A DNA stretch of 9,740 nt, taken from positions 1 to 9,740 of the forward strand of contig JACIYQ010000363.1 of NCBI GenBank assembly GCA_014359855.1, in the 5' to 3' direction. The translations under genes and the position numbers were made by a program. Shown here piece by piece: positions 1-6,090 of the stretch (position 1 is the stretch's first letter; every line of letters begins with the position of its first letter). The stretch is from Parvibaculum sp. GTDB lineage: Bacteria; Pseudomonadota; Alphaproteobacteria; Parvibaculales; Parvibaculaceae. A model generated the notes under the pieces. The model saw only the letters and a list, made by a program, of their open reading frames with translations. It was not told the DNA's origin and did not search any database.

Positions 1-995
1 CGCACACGCCCATGCTCTTCTTCTCCTCCACGGGCATGGTCTACAAGCTCAAGGTCTGGCGCCTGCCGCAATCGACGCCCCAGGCGCGCGGCAAGGCGAT
101 GATCAACATCCTGCCGCTCGACCAGGGCGAATACATCACCACCGTCATGCCGATGCCCGAGGACGAGGCGAGCTGGGACAGCCTGCACGTCATGTTCGCG
201 ACGAAGAGCGGCGGCGTCCGGCGGAACAAGCTTTCGGACTTCGTCCAGATCAACCGCAACGGCAAGATCGCGATGAAGCTCGACGATGCCGGCGACAGCA
301 TCGTCGGCGTCCAGATATGCACCGAGGATGACGACGTATTGCTGACCGCCGCCGGCGGGCGCTCCGCGCGCTTTGCCGTCGCCGATGTGCGCGTTTTCGC
401 GGGCCGCACCTCCACCGGCGTGCGCGGCATCAAGCTCGACGAGGGCGACGAGGTGATCGGCATGACGATCCTGCGCCATGTCGGCGTGACCTCCGCCGAG
501 CGCGAAGCCTATCTCAAGCAGGCCGCCGCCATGCGCCGCGCCATGCTGGGCGAGGCGGCGGGCGAGGATGGCCCCGCCAAGACCGACGACGAGGACGCGG
601 ACGATGCACCCTCCGAGGAGCTGACGCTCAGCCCCGAACGCTATGCCGAACTCGGCGCGCGGGAGCAGTTCGTGCTCGCCGTCACCGAGCGCGGCTATGG
701 GCGGCGTTCCTCTTCCTACCGCTATCCGGCGAAGGGCCGCGGCGGCAAGGGCGTCATCGCCATGGACATTACGGAGCGAAACGGCAAACTCATCGCCTCC
801 TTCCCCGTGGAGGACGACGACCAGATCATGCTGGTCACGGATGCCGGGCAGCTCATCCGCGTGCCGGTCCACGATATTTCGATCCAGGCGCGCGGCACGC
901 AGGGCGTCACCATTTTCCGAACCGATCCCGGCGAGCGTGTCGTATCCGTCTCGCGTGTCGAGGAAACGGGCGAGAACGGCTCGGAAGAAGAATAG
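1..995 (+). CDS. gyrA: DNA gyrase subunit A, C-terminal part (5' end outside window)
   Basis: The reading frame is open from the left edge (first full codon at base 3) and stops with TAG at 993-995, so this is the 3' part of the gene. The protein matches the GyrA C-terminal beta-pinwheel, which wraps DNA so that gyrase can introduce negative supercoils. Recognisable blade sequences include LFFSSTGMVYKLKVWRLPQ at the start, TSTGVRGIKL, and near the end YPAKGRGGKGV followed by ITERNGKL and DDDQIMLVTDAGQLIR. The canonical GyrA box (QRRGGKG type) should lie about 35 residues before the window; GRGGKG here looks like a degenerate copy in a later blade. Compared with E. coli GyrA there is an extra Ala/Glu/Asp-rich stretch of about 60 residues (bases about 477-660), and the protein ends in a short acidic tail (GSEEE). 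coaD begins 8 bases later. Identification is firm; only the N-terminal extent is missing. Confidence 0.95.
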   Translation, partial: HTPMLFFSSTGMVYKLKVWRLPQSTPQARGKAMINILPLDQGEYITTVMPMPEDEASWDSLHVMFATKSGGVRRNKLSDFVQINRNGKIAMKLDDAGDSIVGVQICTEDDDVLLTAAGGRSARFAVADVRVFAGRTSTGVRGIKLDEGDEVIGMTILRHVGVTSAEREAYLKQAAAMRRAMLGEAAGEDGPAKTDDEDADDAPSEELTLSPERYAELGAREQFVLAVTERGYGRRSSSYRYPAKGRGGKGVIAMDITERNGKLIASFPVEDDDQIMLVTDAGQLIRVPVHDISIQARGTQGVTIFRTDPGERVVSVSRVEETGENGSEEE

Positions 996-1003
996 GAGAG
1001 GGC

Positions 1004-1510
1004 ATGGCGCGCGTCGGTCTTTATCCCGGCACTTTCGACCCGATGACGAACGGACATCTCGATGTGATCCGGCGGAGCCTGAAGCTCGTCGATCATCTCG
1101 TGATCGCGATCGGCGTCAACGCCACCAAGACGCCGCTCATCTCGCTCGAGGAGCGTTTCGCGCTCATCGAGGCGGAGGCAGGCCCCATCGCCAGGGAAGT
1201 CGGCTCGAAAATCTCGACCGCCTCCTTCTCCGGCCTCGTTGTCGATGCGGCGGACGAGCATGGCGCCACCGTCATCATCCGCGGATTGCGCGGCGCGGTC
1301 GATTTCGAGTACGAGACCCAGATGGTCGGCATGAACCGCGTCATGAACCCGCATGTCGAGACGGTCTTTCTCGCCGCCTCGCCGGAAACGCAGTTCATCT
1401 CCTCGACGCTGGTGCGCCAGATCGCGTCCATGGGCGGCGACATCGCGCCCTTCGTGCCGTCTTCGGTGAAGGCGAAGGTTCTGGCGGCCGTGAAGGCCCA
1501 AAGGAAGTAA
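1004..1510 (+). CDS. coaD: Phosphopantetheine adenylyltransferase
   Basis: CoaD joins 4'-phosphopantetheine and ATP to give dephospho-CoA and pyrophosphate, the penultimate step of cytoplasmic coenzyme A synthesis. The 168-residue length is normal for bacterial CoaD. The nucleotidyltransferase signature is clear: YPGTFDPMTNGH at residues 7-18 with the TNGH form of the T/HxGH motif, RGLRGAVDFEYE at 93-104, and the ATP-binding ISST motif at 132-135 followed by LVRQ. The start is supported by a GGAGAGG ribosome binding site just after the gyrA stop. The tight 8-base spacing suggests co-transcription or coupling with gyrA, an arrangement seen in many alphaproteobacteria. Confidence 0.96.
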   Translation: MARVGLYPGTFDPMTNGHLDVIRRSLKLVDHLVIAIGVNATKTPLISLEERFALIEAEAGPIAREVGSKISTASFSGLVVDAADEHGATVIIRGLRGAVDFEYETQMVGMNRVMNPHVETVFLAASPETQFISSTLVRQIASMGGDIAPFVPSSVKAKVLAAVKAQRK

Positions 1511-1544
1511 GCGGCGCGAGGGCCGCATCTGACAGGAGTATCTC

Positions 1545-2084
1545 ATGCGTGGACTGACGGCGGCACTCGTCGCCCTTTTTGCCCTGGTGGGGCTTGCGGG
1601 AAAGGCCTTCGCGCTCGACCCGGAAAACACGATCTATCTCGATCTCAAGGATGGCCGCGTCGTCATCGAGTTGCTGCCGGAAATCGCGCCGGAGCATGCC
1701 CGGCGCATCAAGGAGCTCTCGCGCGAAGGCTTCTATGACGGCCTTCTCTTTCATCGCGTGATCCCCGGCTTCATGGCGCAATCGGGCGACCCGACGGCCA
1801 CCGGCATGGGCGGTTCCTTCAAGGACGATCTCCGCGCCGAGTTCACGAACAAGGAAAGCTTCACGCGCGGCGCGCTCGGCATGGCCCGCTCCTCCAGCCC
1901 CAACAGCGCCAACAGCCAGTTCTTCATCGTCTTCGACGATGCGAGCTTTCTCGACGGTGAGTACACGCTGTTCGGCCGCGTCGTCGAAGGCATGGAATAT
2001 GTCGACAACATCGCGCCGGGCGAGCCGCCTTCCAATCCCGACAAGATCGTGAAGATGCAGGTCGCGGCGGACGCCAAACAGTAA
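1545..2084 (+). CDS. ppiA: Cyclophilin-type peptidylprolyl isomerase, predicted exported
   Basis: This enzyme catalyses cis-trans isomerisation of X-Pro bonds. Residues 1-23 form a signal peptide: an Arg near the start, a hydrophobic Ala/Leu/Val core, and an AFA cleavage motif before LDP, so the mature enzyme should act in the periplasm. The cyclophilin core is complete: FHRVIPGFMAQ at 69-79 with the catalytic Arg71 and partners Phe76 and Gln79, then NSQFFIVF at 123-130. The position equal to human CypA Trp121 is Phe135, as in many bacterial cyclophilins that bind cyclosporin poorly. At 179 residues it is a single-domain enzyme. AGGAG at 1534-1538 supports the start. It lies 34 bases after coaD and 18 before a second cyclophilin. 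The symbol is given by analogy with E. coli periplasmic PpiA; strict orthology is not shown. Confidence 0.93.
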   Translation: MRGLTAALVALFALVGLAGKAFALDPENTIYLDLKDGRVVIELLPEIAPEHARRIKELSREGFYDGLLFHRVIPGFMAQSGDPTATGMGGSFKDDLRAEFTNKESFTRGALGMARSSSPNSANSQFFIVFDDASFLDGEYTLFGRVVEGMEYVDNIAPGEPPSNPDKIVKMQVAADAKQ

Positions 2085-2102
2085 AACGAAATCGAGAGAC
2101 AC

Positions 2103-2576
2103 ATGACCGATATCAACGACCCCGAAAACACGCTGATCATGGAAATTCCCCACGGGAAGGTCGTGATCGAGATGCGTCCCGATCTCGCGCCTCGCCACGT
2201 CGCGCGGATCAAGGAACTCGCCCGCGAAGGCTTTTATGACGGCGTCGCCTTCCACCGCGTCATCGACGGCTTCATGGCGCAGGGCGGCGATCCGACGGGC
2301 ACCGGCTCTGGCGGTTCGGGCAAGAAGCTCCCGGCCGAGTTCTCCGCCGAGCCCCATATGCGCGGCGTCTGCTCCATGGCCCGCACGCAGGACCCGAACA
2401 GCGCCGACTGCCAGTTCTTCATCGTCTTCGGCGACGCCACCTTCCTCGACCGCCAATACACGGTCTGGGGCAAGGTCGTCTCCGGCATGGAAGCTGTCGA
2501 CAAGCTGAAGCGCGGCGAACCCGTGCGCGAACCCGACCGCATCGTCTCGATGCGCGTCGCGGCGGATGCGGCGTAG
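2103..2576 (+). CDS. ppiB: Cyclophilin-type peptidylprolyl isomerase, predicted cytoplasmic
   Basis: This is a second cyclophilin of 157 residues, with no signal peptide (it begins MTDINDPENT), so it should act in the cytoplasm. The core motifs are present: FHRVIDGFMAQGGDPTGTG from residue 50 with catalytic Arg52, Phe57 and Gln60, and CQFFIVF from 103. Phe114 stands where CypA has Trp121. GAGAG at 2094-2098 is the likely ribosome binding site. It is clearly paralogous to the preceding gene: both have DPENT near the mature N terminus, RRIKEL/ARIKEL, REGFYDG and FFIVF in the same order, which suggests tandem duplication followed by gain or loss of the signal peptide. The symbol is by analogy with E. 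coli PpiB. Confidence 0.93.
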   Translation: MTDINDPENTLIMEIPHGKVVIEMRPDLAPRHVARIKELAREGFYDGVAFHRVIDGFMAQGGDPTGTGSGGSGKKLPAEFSAEPHMRGVCSMARTQDPNSADCQFFIVFGDATFLDRQYTVWGKVVSGMEAVDKLKRGEPVREPDRIVSMRVAADAA

Positions 2577-2596
2577 GACAGGATTTAGAACCACCA

Positions 2597-2692
2597 AAGC
2601 GTCATGGCCCGGCTTGTCCGGGCCATCCACGTCTTGGCGGTAAATCCGGAAGAAAGACGTGGATGACCCGCATGAAGCGGGTCATGACGTTT
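2597..2692. repeat. Intergenic cloverleaf palindrome (four-way-junction repeat), copy 1
   Basis: The gap between ppiB and queA holds a composite palindrome with four contiguous arms. The outer stem pairs 2597-2604 with 2685-2692 (one G-T). Arm 1 is TGGCCCGG / loop CTTGT / CCGGGCCA at 2605-2625. The middle arm pairs TCCACGTCTT (2626-2635) with AAGACGTGGA (2654-2663). Arm 2 is TGACCCGC / loop ATGAA / GCGGGTCA at 2664-2684. No base is left unpaired at the junction. Sequences of this type are dispersed in many alphaproteobacterial genomes as non-coding repeats. There is no T-tract after it, so it is not a classical terminator; it could shape or process the mRNA between ppiB and queA. Confidence 0.8.
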
Positions 2693-2713
2693 ATTAGGGG
2701 TAAGCGCAAAACC

Positions 2714-3784
2714 ATGCGCGTTTCCGAATTCGATTTCGAGCTGCCGGAGGAGCTGATCGCGCTCCGGCCCGCGCGGCCGCGCGATGCGGCGCGCCTGCTC
2801 GTCATCGGTCCGGATGAAAACGCGCTCGCCGGCCGCACCGTCCGCGATCTCCCGTCCTTTCTCGAACCCGGCGACCTTCTCGTCTTCAACGACACGAAGG
2901 TGATCCCCGCGCGGCTCTTCGGCACGCGGACGCGGGGCGAGGCCACCGCGAAAATCGAGGTCATGCTCCATCGCCGCGTAAGCGCCTCCGAATGGCGCGC
3001 CTTTCTCCGTCCCGCGAAGAAGCTCGCCCCCGGCGAAACCGTCTCCTTTGCGGGCGGTCTTTCCGCCACCGTCGTGGAGAAGGCCGAGGGAGGCGAGGCG
3101 GGCTTGCGCTTCTCGCTCTCCGGTCCCGCGCTCGATGCCGCCATCGCGCATGCGGGCGAAATGCCGCTGCCGCCCTATATCGCCCGCAAGCGCGCGACGG
3201 ACGAGGCCGACCTTGCCGATTATCAGACGCTCTACGCCGCCGAGCCCGGCGCCGTCGCCGCGCCCACGGCCGGCCTCCATTTCACGCCGGAGCTGATGGC
3301 GGCGCTCGATGCGCGCGGCGTGCGCACCGTCCGCCTCACGCTCCATGTCGGCGCGGGCACCTTCCTTCCCGTCACGGCGGAGGACACGGATGCCCACAGG
3401 ATGCATGCCGAGTGGGGCGAGATATCGGACACCGAAGCCGCGGCCATCAATGCGGCGCGCGCGTCGGGCGGGCGCATCGTCGCCGTCGGCACCACGAGCC
3501 TGCGCCTTCTCGAAAGTGCGGCGGACGCGCAAGGTGTGGTACATCCCTTTGCGAAAGAAACCTCCATCTTCATCACGCCGGGTTACCGCTTCCGGGCCGT
3601 GGACATTCTGATGACCAATTTCCACCTGCCGCGTTCGACGCTGTTCATGCTCGTCTCCGCGCTCCGCTCGACGGATGAAATGAAGCGCGCCTATGCCCAT
3701 GCGGTTGAGCGGAAGTACCGCTTTTATTCCTATGGCGACGCCACCTTGATTTACAGGGGCCTGATTTACGGGAGCGCAAAGTGA
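2714..3784 (+). CDS. queA: tRNA preQ1(34) S-adenosylmethionine ribosyltransferase-isomerase
   Basis: QueA transfers and isomerises the ribosyl group of S-adenosylmethionine onto preQ1 at tRNA position 34, giving epoxyqueuosine. From the chosen ATG the protein has 356 residues, normal for the family, and begins MRVSEFDFELPEELIA, the usual QueA N terminus. An in-frame ATG at 2663 would add 17 residues, but these are encoded by the upstream palindrome and have no counterpart in QueA, so it was rejected. Conserved blocks are LVFNDTKVIPARLFG (FNDTKV at 58-63), PTAGLHF at 184-190, HVGAGTF at 211-217, MTNFHLPRST at 300-309 and YGDATLI at 340-346. AGGGG at 2696-2700 is the nearest purine-rich site and is rather far from the ATG. 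The stop overlaps the tgt start by four bases (GTGA), implying translational coupling to the enzyme of the preceding pathway step. Confidence 0.95.
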   Translation: MRVSEFDFELPEELIALRPARPRDAARLLVIGPDENALAGRTVRDLPSFLEPGDLLVFNDTKVIPARLFGTRTRGEATAKIEVMLHRRVSASEWRAFLRPAKKLAPGETVSFAGGLSATVVEKAEGGEAGLRFSLSGPALDAAIAHAGEMPLPPYIARKRATDEADLADYQTLYAAEPGAVAAPTAGLHFTPELMAALDARGVRTVRLTLHVGAGTFLPVTAEDTDAHRMHAEWGEISDTEAAAINAARASGGRIVAVGTTSLRLLESAADAQGVVHPFAKETSIFITPGYRFRAVDILMTNFHLPRSTLFMLVSALRSTDEMKRAYAHAVERKYRFYSYGDATLIYRGLIYGSAK

Positions 3785-4920
3785 GCGCCTTCACCTTCTC
3801 GCTCAAGGCGACGGACGGCCGCGCGCGCACCGGCGCCATCTCGACGCCGCGCGGCGAAATCCGCACCCCCGCCTTCATGCCGGTCGGCACGGCGGCGACC
3901 GTCAAGGCGCTCTACCCCGAGCAGGTCCGCTCGACGGGCGCCGGCATCGTGCTCGGCAACACCTATCATCTCATGCTCCGCCCCGGCGCGGAGGAGATCG
4001 CTGCTCTCGGCGGCCTGCACAGCTTCATGAACTGGCCGCATCCGATATTGACCGACAGCGGCGGCTTTCAGGTCATGTCGCTCTCCAAACTCCGCAAGAT
4101 GACGGAGGAGGGCGTCTCCTTCCAGTCGCATATCGACGGCTCGCGCCACATGCTCTCGCCCGAGCGCTCGATCGAGATCCAGTGCCTGCTCGGCTCCGAC
4201 ATCCAGATGCAGCTCGACGAATGCACGCCCTTTCCGGCGACGGAAGAGGAAGCGCGCGTCTCGATGGAACTGTCGCTGCGCTGGGCGCGCCGCTCGAAGG
4301 ATGCCTTCGAGCGCCAGCCGCACCGCAAGGAAGGCATGGCGCTTTTCGGCATCGTGCAGGGCAGCACCTATGAGCCGCTCCGCCAGGCGTCGGCGGCGGG
4401 CCTCCGCGATATCGGCTTCGACGGCTATGCGGTCGGCGGCCTCGCGGTCGGCGAGGGGCAGGCGGAAATGCTCCGCGTCCTCGATTTCACGACGCCCGCG
4501 CTGCCGGACGACCGTCCGCGCTATCTCATGGGCGTCGGCACGCCGGACGATCTGGTGGAATCCGTCGCGCTCGGCATCGACATGTTCGATTGCGTGATGC
4601 CGACGCGGAACGGCCGCCACGGCCTTGCCTTCACGCGGCGCGGAAAGGTGAACCTCAAGAATGCGCGCCACGCGGCCGACCCGCGTCCGCTCGACGGGAC
4701 AAGCGATTGTCCCGCCGCGCGCGACTACTCGCGCGCCTATCTCCACCACCTCATCAAGTCGGAAGAGATGCTGGGCTCCATGCTGGTGAGCTGGATCAAC
4801 GTCCACTACTACCAGACCCTGATGGCCGGCATGCGCGCCGCCATCGCCGAGGGCCGCTTCGAAGCCTTCCGCGCCGCCTTCAAGCGCGACCAGGCCGCCG
4901 GCGACATCGAGCCGGTGTAG
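3781..4920 (+). CDS. tgt: Queuine/preQ1 tRNA-guanine transglycosylase
   Basis: Bacterial Tgt swaps guanine 34 of tRNAs with GUN anticodons for preQ1, which QueA then modifies. The 379-residue protein has the expected TIM-barrel features: TDSGGFQV with Asp92, QLDEC with Asp146, IVQGS with Gln193, VGGLAVGE (218-225), and the nucleophile Asp270 in FDCVMPTRNGRHG. It starts with GTG at 3781, overlapping the queA stop, with GGGAG at 3770-3774. Oddly, the zinc site is degraded. Where the family has a CxCxxC cluster (CDCYTC in E. coli), this protein reads SDCPAA (308-313), keeping only Cys310. The usual zinc histidine (IHNLRYY in E. coli) is Ile339 in WINVHYY. The neighbouring DYSRAYLHHL is intact and the frame is unbroken, so this looks like an altered but functional protein rather than a pseudogene. 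Confidence 0.95.
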   Translation: MSAFTFSLKATDGRARTGAISTPRGEIRTPAFMPVGTAATVKALYPEQVRSTGAGIVLGNTYHLMLRPGAEEIAALGGLHSFMNWPHPILTDSGGFQVMSLSKLRKMTEEGVSFQSHIDGSRHMLSPERSIEIQCLLGSDIQMQLDECTPFPATEEEARVSMELSLRWARRSKDAFERQPHRKEGMALFGIVQGSTYEPLRQASAAGLRDIGFDGYAVGGLAVGEGQAEMLRVLDFTTPALPDDRPRYLMGVGTPDDLVESVALGIDMFDCVMPTRNGRHGLAFTRRGKVNLKNARHAADPRPLDGTSDCPAARDYSRAYLHHLIKSEEMLGSMLVSWINVHYYQTLMAGMRAAIAEGRFEAFRAAFKRDQAAGDIEPV

Positions 4921-4944
4921 GGCAGGGCGTTCATTCAAAGTTCA

Positions 4945-5035
4945 GTGTCATCCCGGCACTCGTTGCCGGGACCCACTCGCCTCGCCACTTGCCGCAGCCG
5001 TCAATGGGCCCCGGGAATAAATCCCGGGGTGACAC
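4945..5035. repeat. Intergenic cloverleaf palindrome (four-way-junction repeat), copy 2
   Basis: This element follows tgt by 24 bases and has the same plan as the one before queA. The outer stem pairs GTGTCA (4945-4950) with TGACAC (5030-5035). Arm 1 is TCCCGGCA / loop CTCGT / TGCCGGGA at 4951-4971. A short middle arm pairs CCCA (4972-4975) with TGGG (5005-5008). Arm 2 is CCCCGGGA / loop ATAAA / TCCCGGGG at 5009-5029. Both 8-bp arms are perfect with five-base loops, and all four arms abut. Primary sequence differs from copy 1 (GTCATCCCGG versus GTCATGGCCCGG), so they are related by architecture more than by identity. Middle arm pairing is short and less certain than the rest. Confidence 0.75.
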
Positions 5036-5044
5036 CTGTTTTTT
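5009..5044 (+). terminator. Probable terminator of the queA-tgt operon
   Basis: The perfect 8-bp hairpin CCCCGGGA-ATAAA-TCCCGGGG is followed by TGACACCTG and six T residues (5039-5044). The spacing from this hairpin alone (9 bases) is long for an intrinsic terminator. If the outer stem of the surrounding cloverleaf also forms, the folded structure ends at 5035 and the T-tract starts three bases later. It lies about 90 bases after the tgt stop and before an unrelated tRNA gene, which is where a terminator is expected. Confidence 0.5.
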
Positions 5045-5129
5045 GGAACACCCCATCAGACATCGCTCGGGCTCACATTTCCCAAATTCCCAATCCTCAC
5101 AAAGCCTTGCCCGAAACCCAATCCCCCTG

Positions 5130-5158
5130 TTGACCCCGTGGGACGTGCCCCTTAAGTT
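5130..5158 (+). promoter_or_regulatory. Possible promoter of the tRNA-Lys gene
   Basis: TTGACC at 5130-5135 resembles a -35 box. After a 16-17 base spacer comes TTAAGTT (5152-5158), a poor -10 match. A transcript would start near 5165, about 40 bases before the mature tRNA. Position is sensible, but the -10 is weak, so this is tentative. Confidence 0.3.
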
Positions 5159-5174
5159 CCGCCCACCTCAGCGA

Positions 5175-5198
5175 AAGGCGCGCGGATTCCCGCGCCTT
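5175..5198 (+). other. Hairpin in the 5' leader of tRNA-Lys
   Basis: AAGGCGCG (5175-5182) and CGCGCCTT (5191-5198) form a perfect 8-bp inverted repeat, extendable inward by GG/CC with one bulged C. It ends six bases before the first base of the mature tRNA. It may be a leader structure in the pre-tRNA or chance in GC-rich DNA. Confidence 0.45.
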
Positions 5199-5204
5199 CC
5201 AGGC

Positions 5205-5279
5205 GGGCCCTTAGCTCAGCGGTAGAGCGGCTGACTTTTAATCAGTAGGTCGATGGTTCGATCCCATCAGGGCTCACCA
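5205..5279 (+). tRNA. tRNA-Lys, anticodon TTT
   Basis: A complete cloverleaf can be traced by eye. The acceptor stem pairs GGGCCCT (5205-5211) with AGGGCTC (5269-5275), one G-T pair. The D stem is GCTC/GAGC (5214-5217, 5225-5228). The anticodon stem pairs GCTGA (5230-5234) with TCAGT (5242-5246), with loop CTTTTAA and anticodon TTT at 5237-5239, reading AAA and AAG lysine codons. The T arm is GATGG-TTCGATC-CCATC (5252-5268). The discriminator A is followed by an encoded CCA (5277-5279). All conserved features (T33, TTCGATC loop) are present, so the gene looks functional. Confidence 0.96.
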
Positions 5280-5281
5280 CC

Positions 5282-5287
5282 TTTTTT
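5282..5287 (+). terminator. T-tract after tRNA-Lys, possible terminator
   Basis: Six T residues lie two bases after the encoded CCA of tRNA-Lys. With the GC-rich acceptor and T stems just upstream this could end the short tRNA transcript. There is no separate hairpin, so the call is tentative. Confidence 0.35.
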
Positions 5288-5328
5288 GCGCTGTCGGTAT
5301 CCAACCGGACGACGTTCCTCTCTTCAAC

Positions 5329-5377
5329 ACCTCCCCCTTGCGGGGAGGTCGATCCGCGTAGCGGTTCGGGTGGGGGG
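5329..5377. repeat. Palindromic intergenic repeat of the CTCCCCCTTGCGGGGAGG type
   Basis: ACCTCCCC / loop CTTGC / GGGGAGGT (5329-5349) is a perfect 8-bp hairpin. A second hairpin follows directly, CGATCCGC-GTA-GCGGTTCG (5350-5368, one mismatch), and then GGTGGGGGG. This double-hairpin sequence is a familiar dispersed repeat in alphaproteobacterial genomes. It lies between tRNA-Lys and the DUF1993 gene and has no coding potential. It could act in transcript stability or be a REP-like relic; its role is not known to me. Confidence 0.7.
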
Positions 5378-5560
5378 CTTCTTCGCAAGACTCCATCTAT
5401 AGTTGAAACGAAGCATTCGGCCGGAATGACCATCGATTCATGCCGGTCGTCCGCCTCTTCACTTCATTTTTCTTCTGTTGAGTTTTCCCGCCAGCCGCGT
5501 CAGCATCCCGCCATCTCAACATCGCGCGCGAAAATGCGCCGCACCCGAAGGAAACGCCCC

Positions 5561-6082
5561 ATGTCGCTCTCGCTCTACGATCTCACCGTCCCGAACTATC
5601 TGCAGACGCTCGGCGCCGTCTCCGGCTTCCTGAAAAAGGGCGCCGCCTTCTGCGAGGAGCAGGGCATCGCCCCGGACGAGATCGTCCAGGCGCGCATCGT
5701 CGATGACATGCTGCCCTTCAGCTTCCAGATCGCGTCCATTGCGCAGCACTCGCTGGGCGCGGTCGAAGGCGTTCAGGGCGGCGCCTGCTATCCGCCCAAG
5801 GATCCTGGCACGCATGATTACGCGAGCCTGCTGAAGCTCGTCGACGACGCGCGGGCGGGCCTCGAAAAGGTGACGCCGGACGCGCTCAACGACCGCGAGG
5901 GCAAGGACGTGATCTTCCATCTCGGCGAGCGCCAGCTTCCCTTCACGGCGGAGAACTTCCTGCTCTCCTTCGCGTTCCCGAACTTCTATTTCCACGCGAC
6001 GACCGCCTACGACATCCTGCGCGCACGCGGCGTGAAACTCGGCAAGGCCGATTTCCTCGGCCGGATGCGCATGAAGATGTGA
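5561..6082 (+). CDS. DUF1993 family protein
   Basis: The 173-residue product matches the DUF1993 family, a group of soluble bacterial proteins with no assigned reaction; related helical-bundle folds (DinB-like) are a possible structural analogy. Typical features are the opening LYDLTVPNYLQTLGAVSGFL, the block ARIVDDMLPFSFQI, and the closing stretch with LPNFYFH-like FPNFYFHATTAYDILR and an end near DFLGRM. There is no signal peptide or membrane span, so it is probably cytoplasmic. The ATG at 5561 is chosen because the family similarity begins there and GAAGGAAA lies just upstream; a longer frame from 5426 adds 45 low-complexity residues with no such support. It stands alone between tRNA-Lys and a convergent permease gene, so context gives no clue to function. 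Confidence 0.85.
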   Translation: MSLSLYDLTVPNYLQTLGAVSGFLKKGAAFCEEQGIAPDEIVQARIVDDMLPFSFQIASIAQHSLGAVEGVQGGACYPPKDPGTHDYASLLKLVDDARAGLEKVTPDALNDREGKDVIFHLGERQLPFTAENFLLSFAFPNFYFHATTAYDILRARGVKLGKADFLGRMRMKM

Positions 6083-6090
6083 CGTTTCGA

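Noticed and set aside
1395..2630. A 411-codon open frame on the minus strand across coaD and both cyclophilins
   Set aside because: It lies antisense to three well-supported genes. Its composition (His, Arg, Asp and Ala rich) is what high-GC coding DNA gives when read backwards, and no protein motif is visible.
2577..2713. A preQ1 riboswitch ahead of queA
   Set aside because: The whole gap is accounted for by the palindromic repeat, and I see no preQ1 aptamer features (short hairpin with an A-rich tail overlapping the ribosome binding site).
4702..4797. tgt as a pseudogene because of the missing zinc ligands
   Set aside because: The frame is intact, length and catalytic motifs are normal, and the start is coupled to queA; the change looks like a variant site rather than decay.
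3766..4938. A 390-codon minus-strand open frame opposite tgt
   Set aside because: It mirrors the tgt codon pattern, has no recognisable motifs, and tgt is certain on the other strand.
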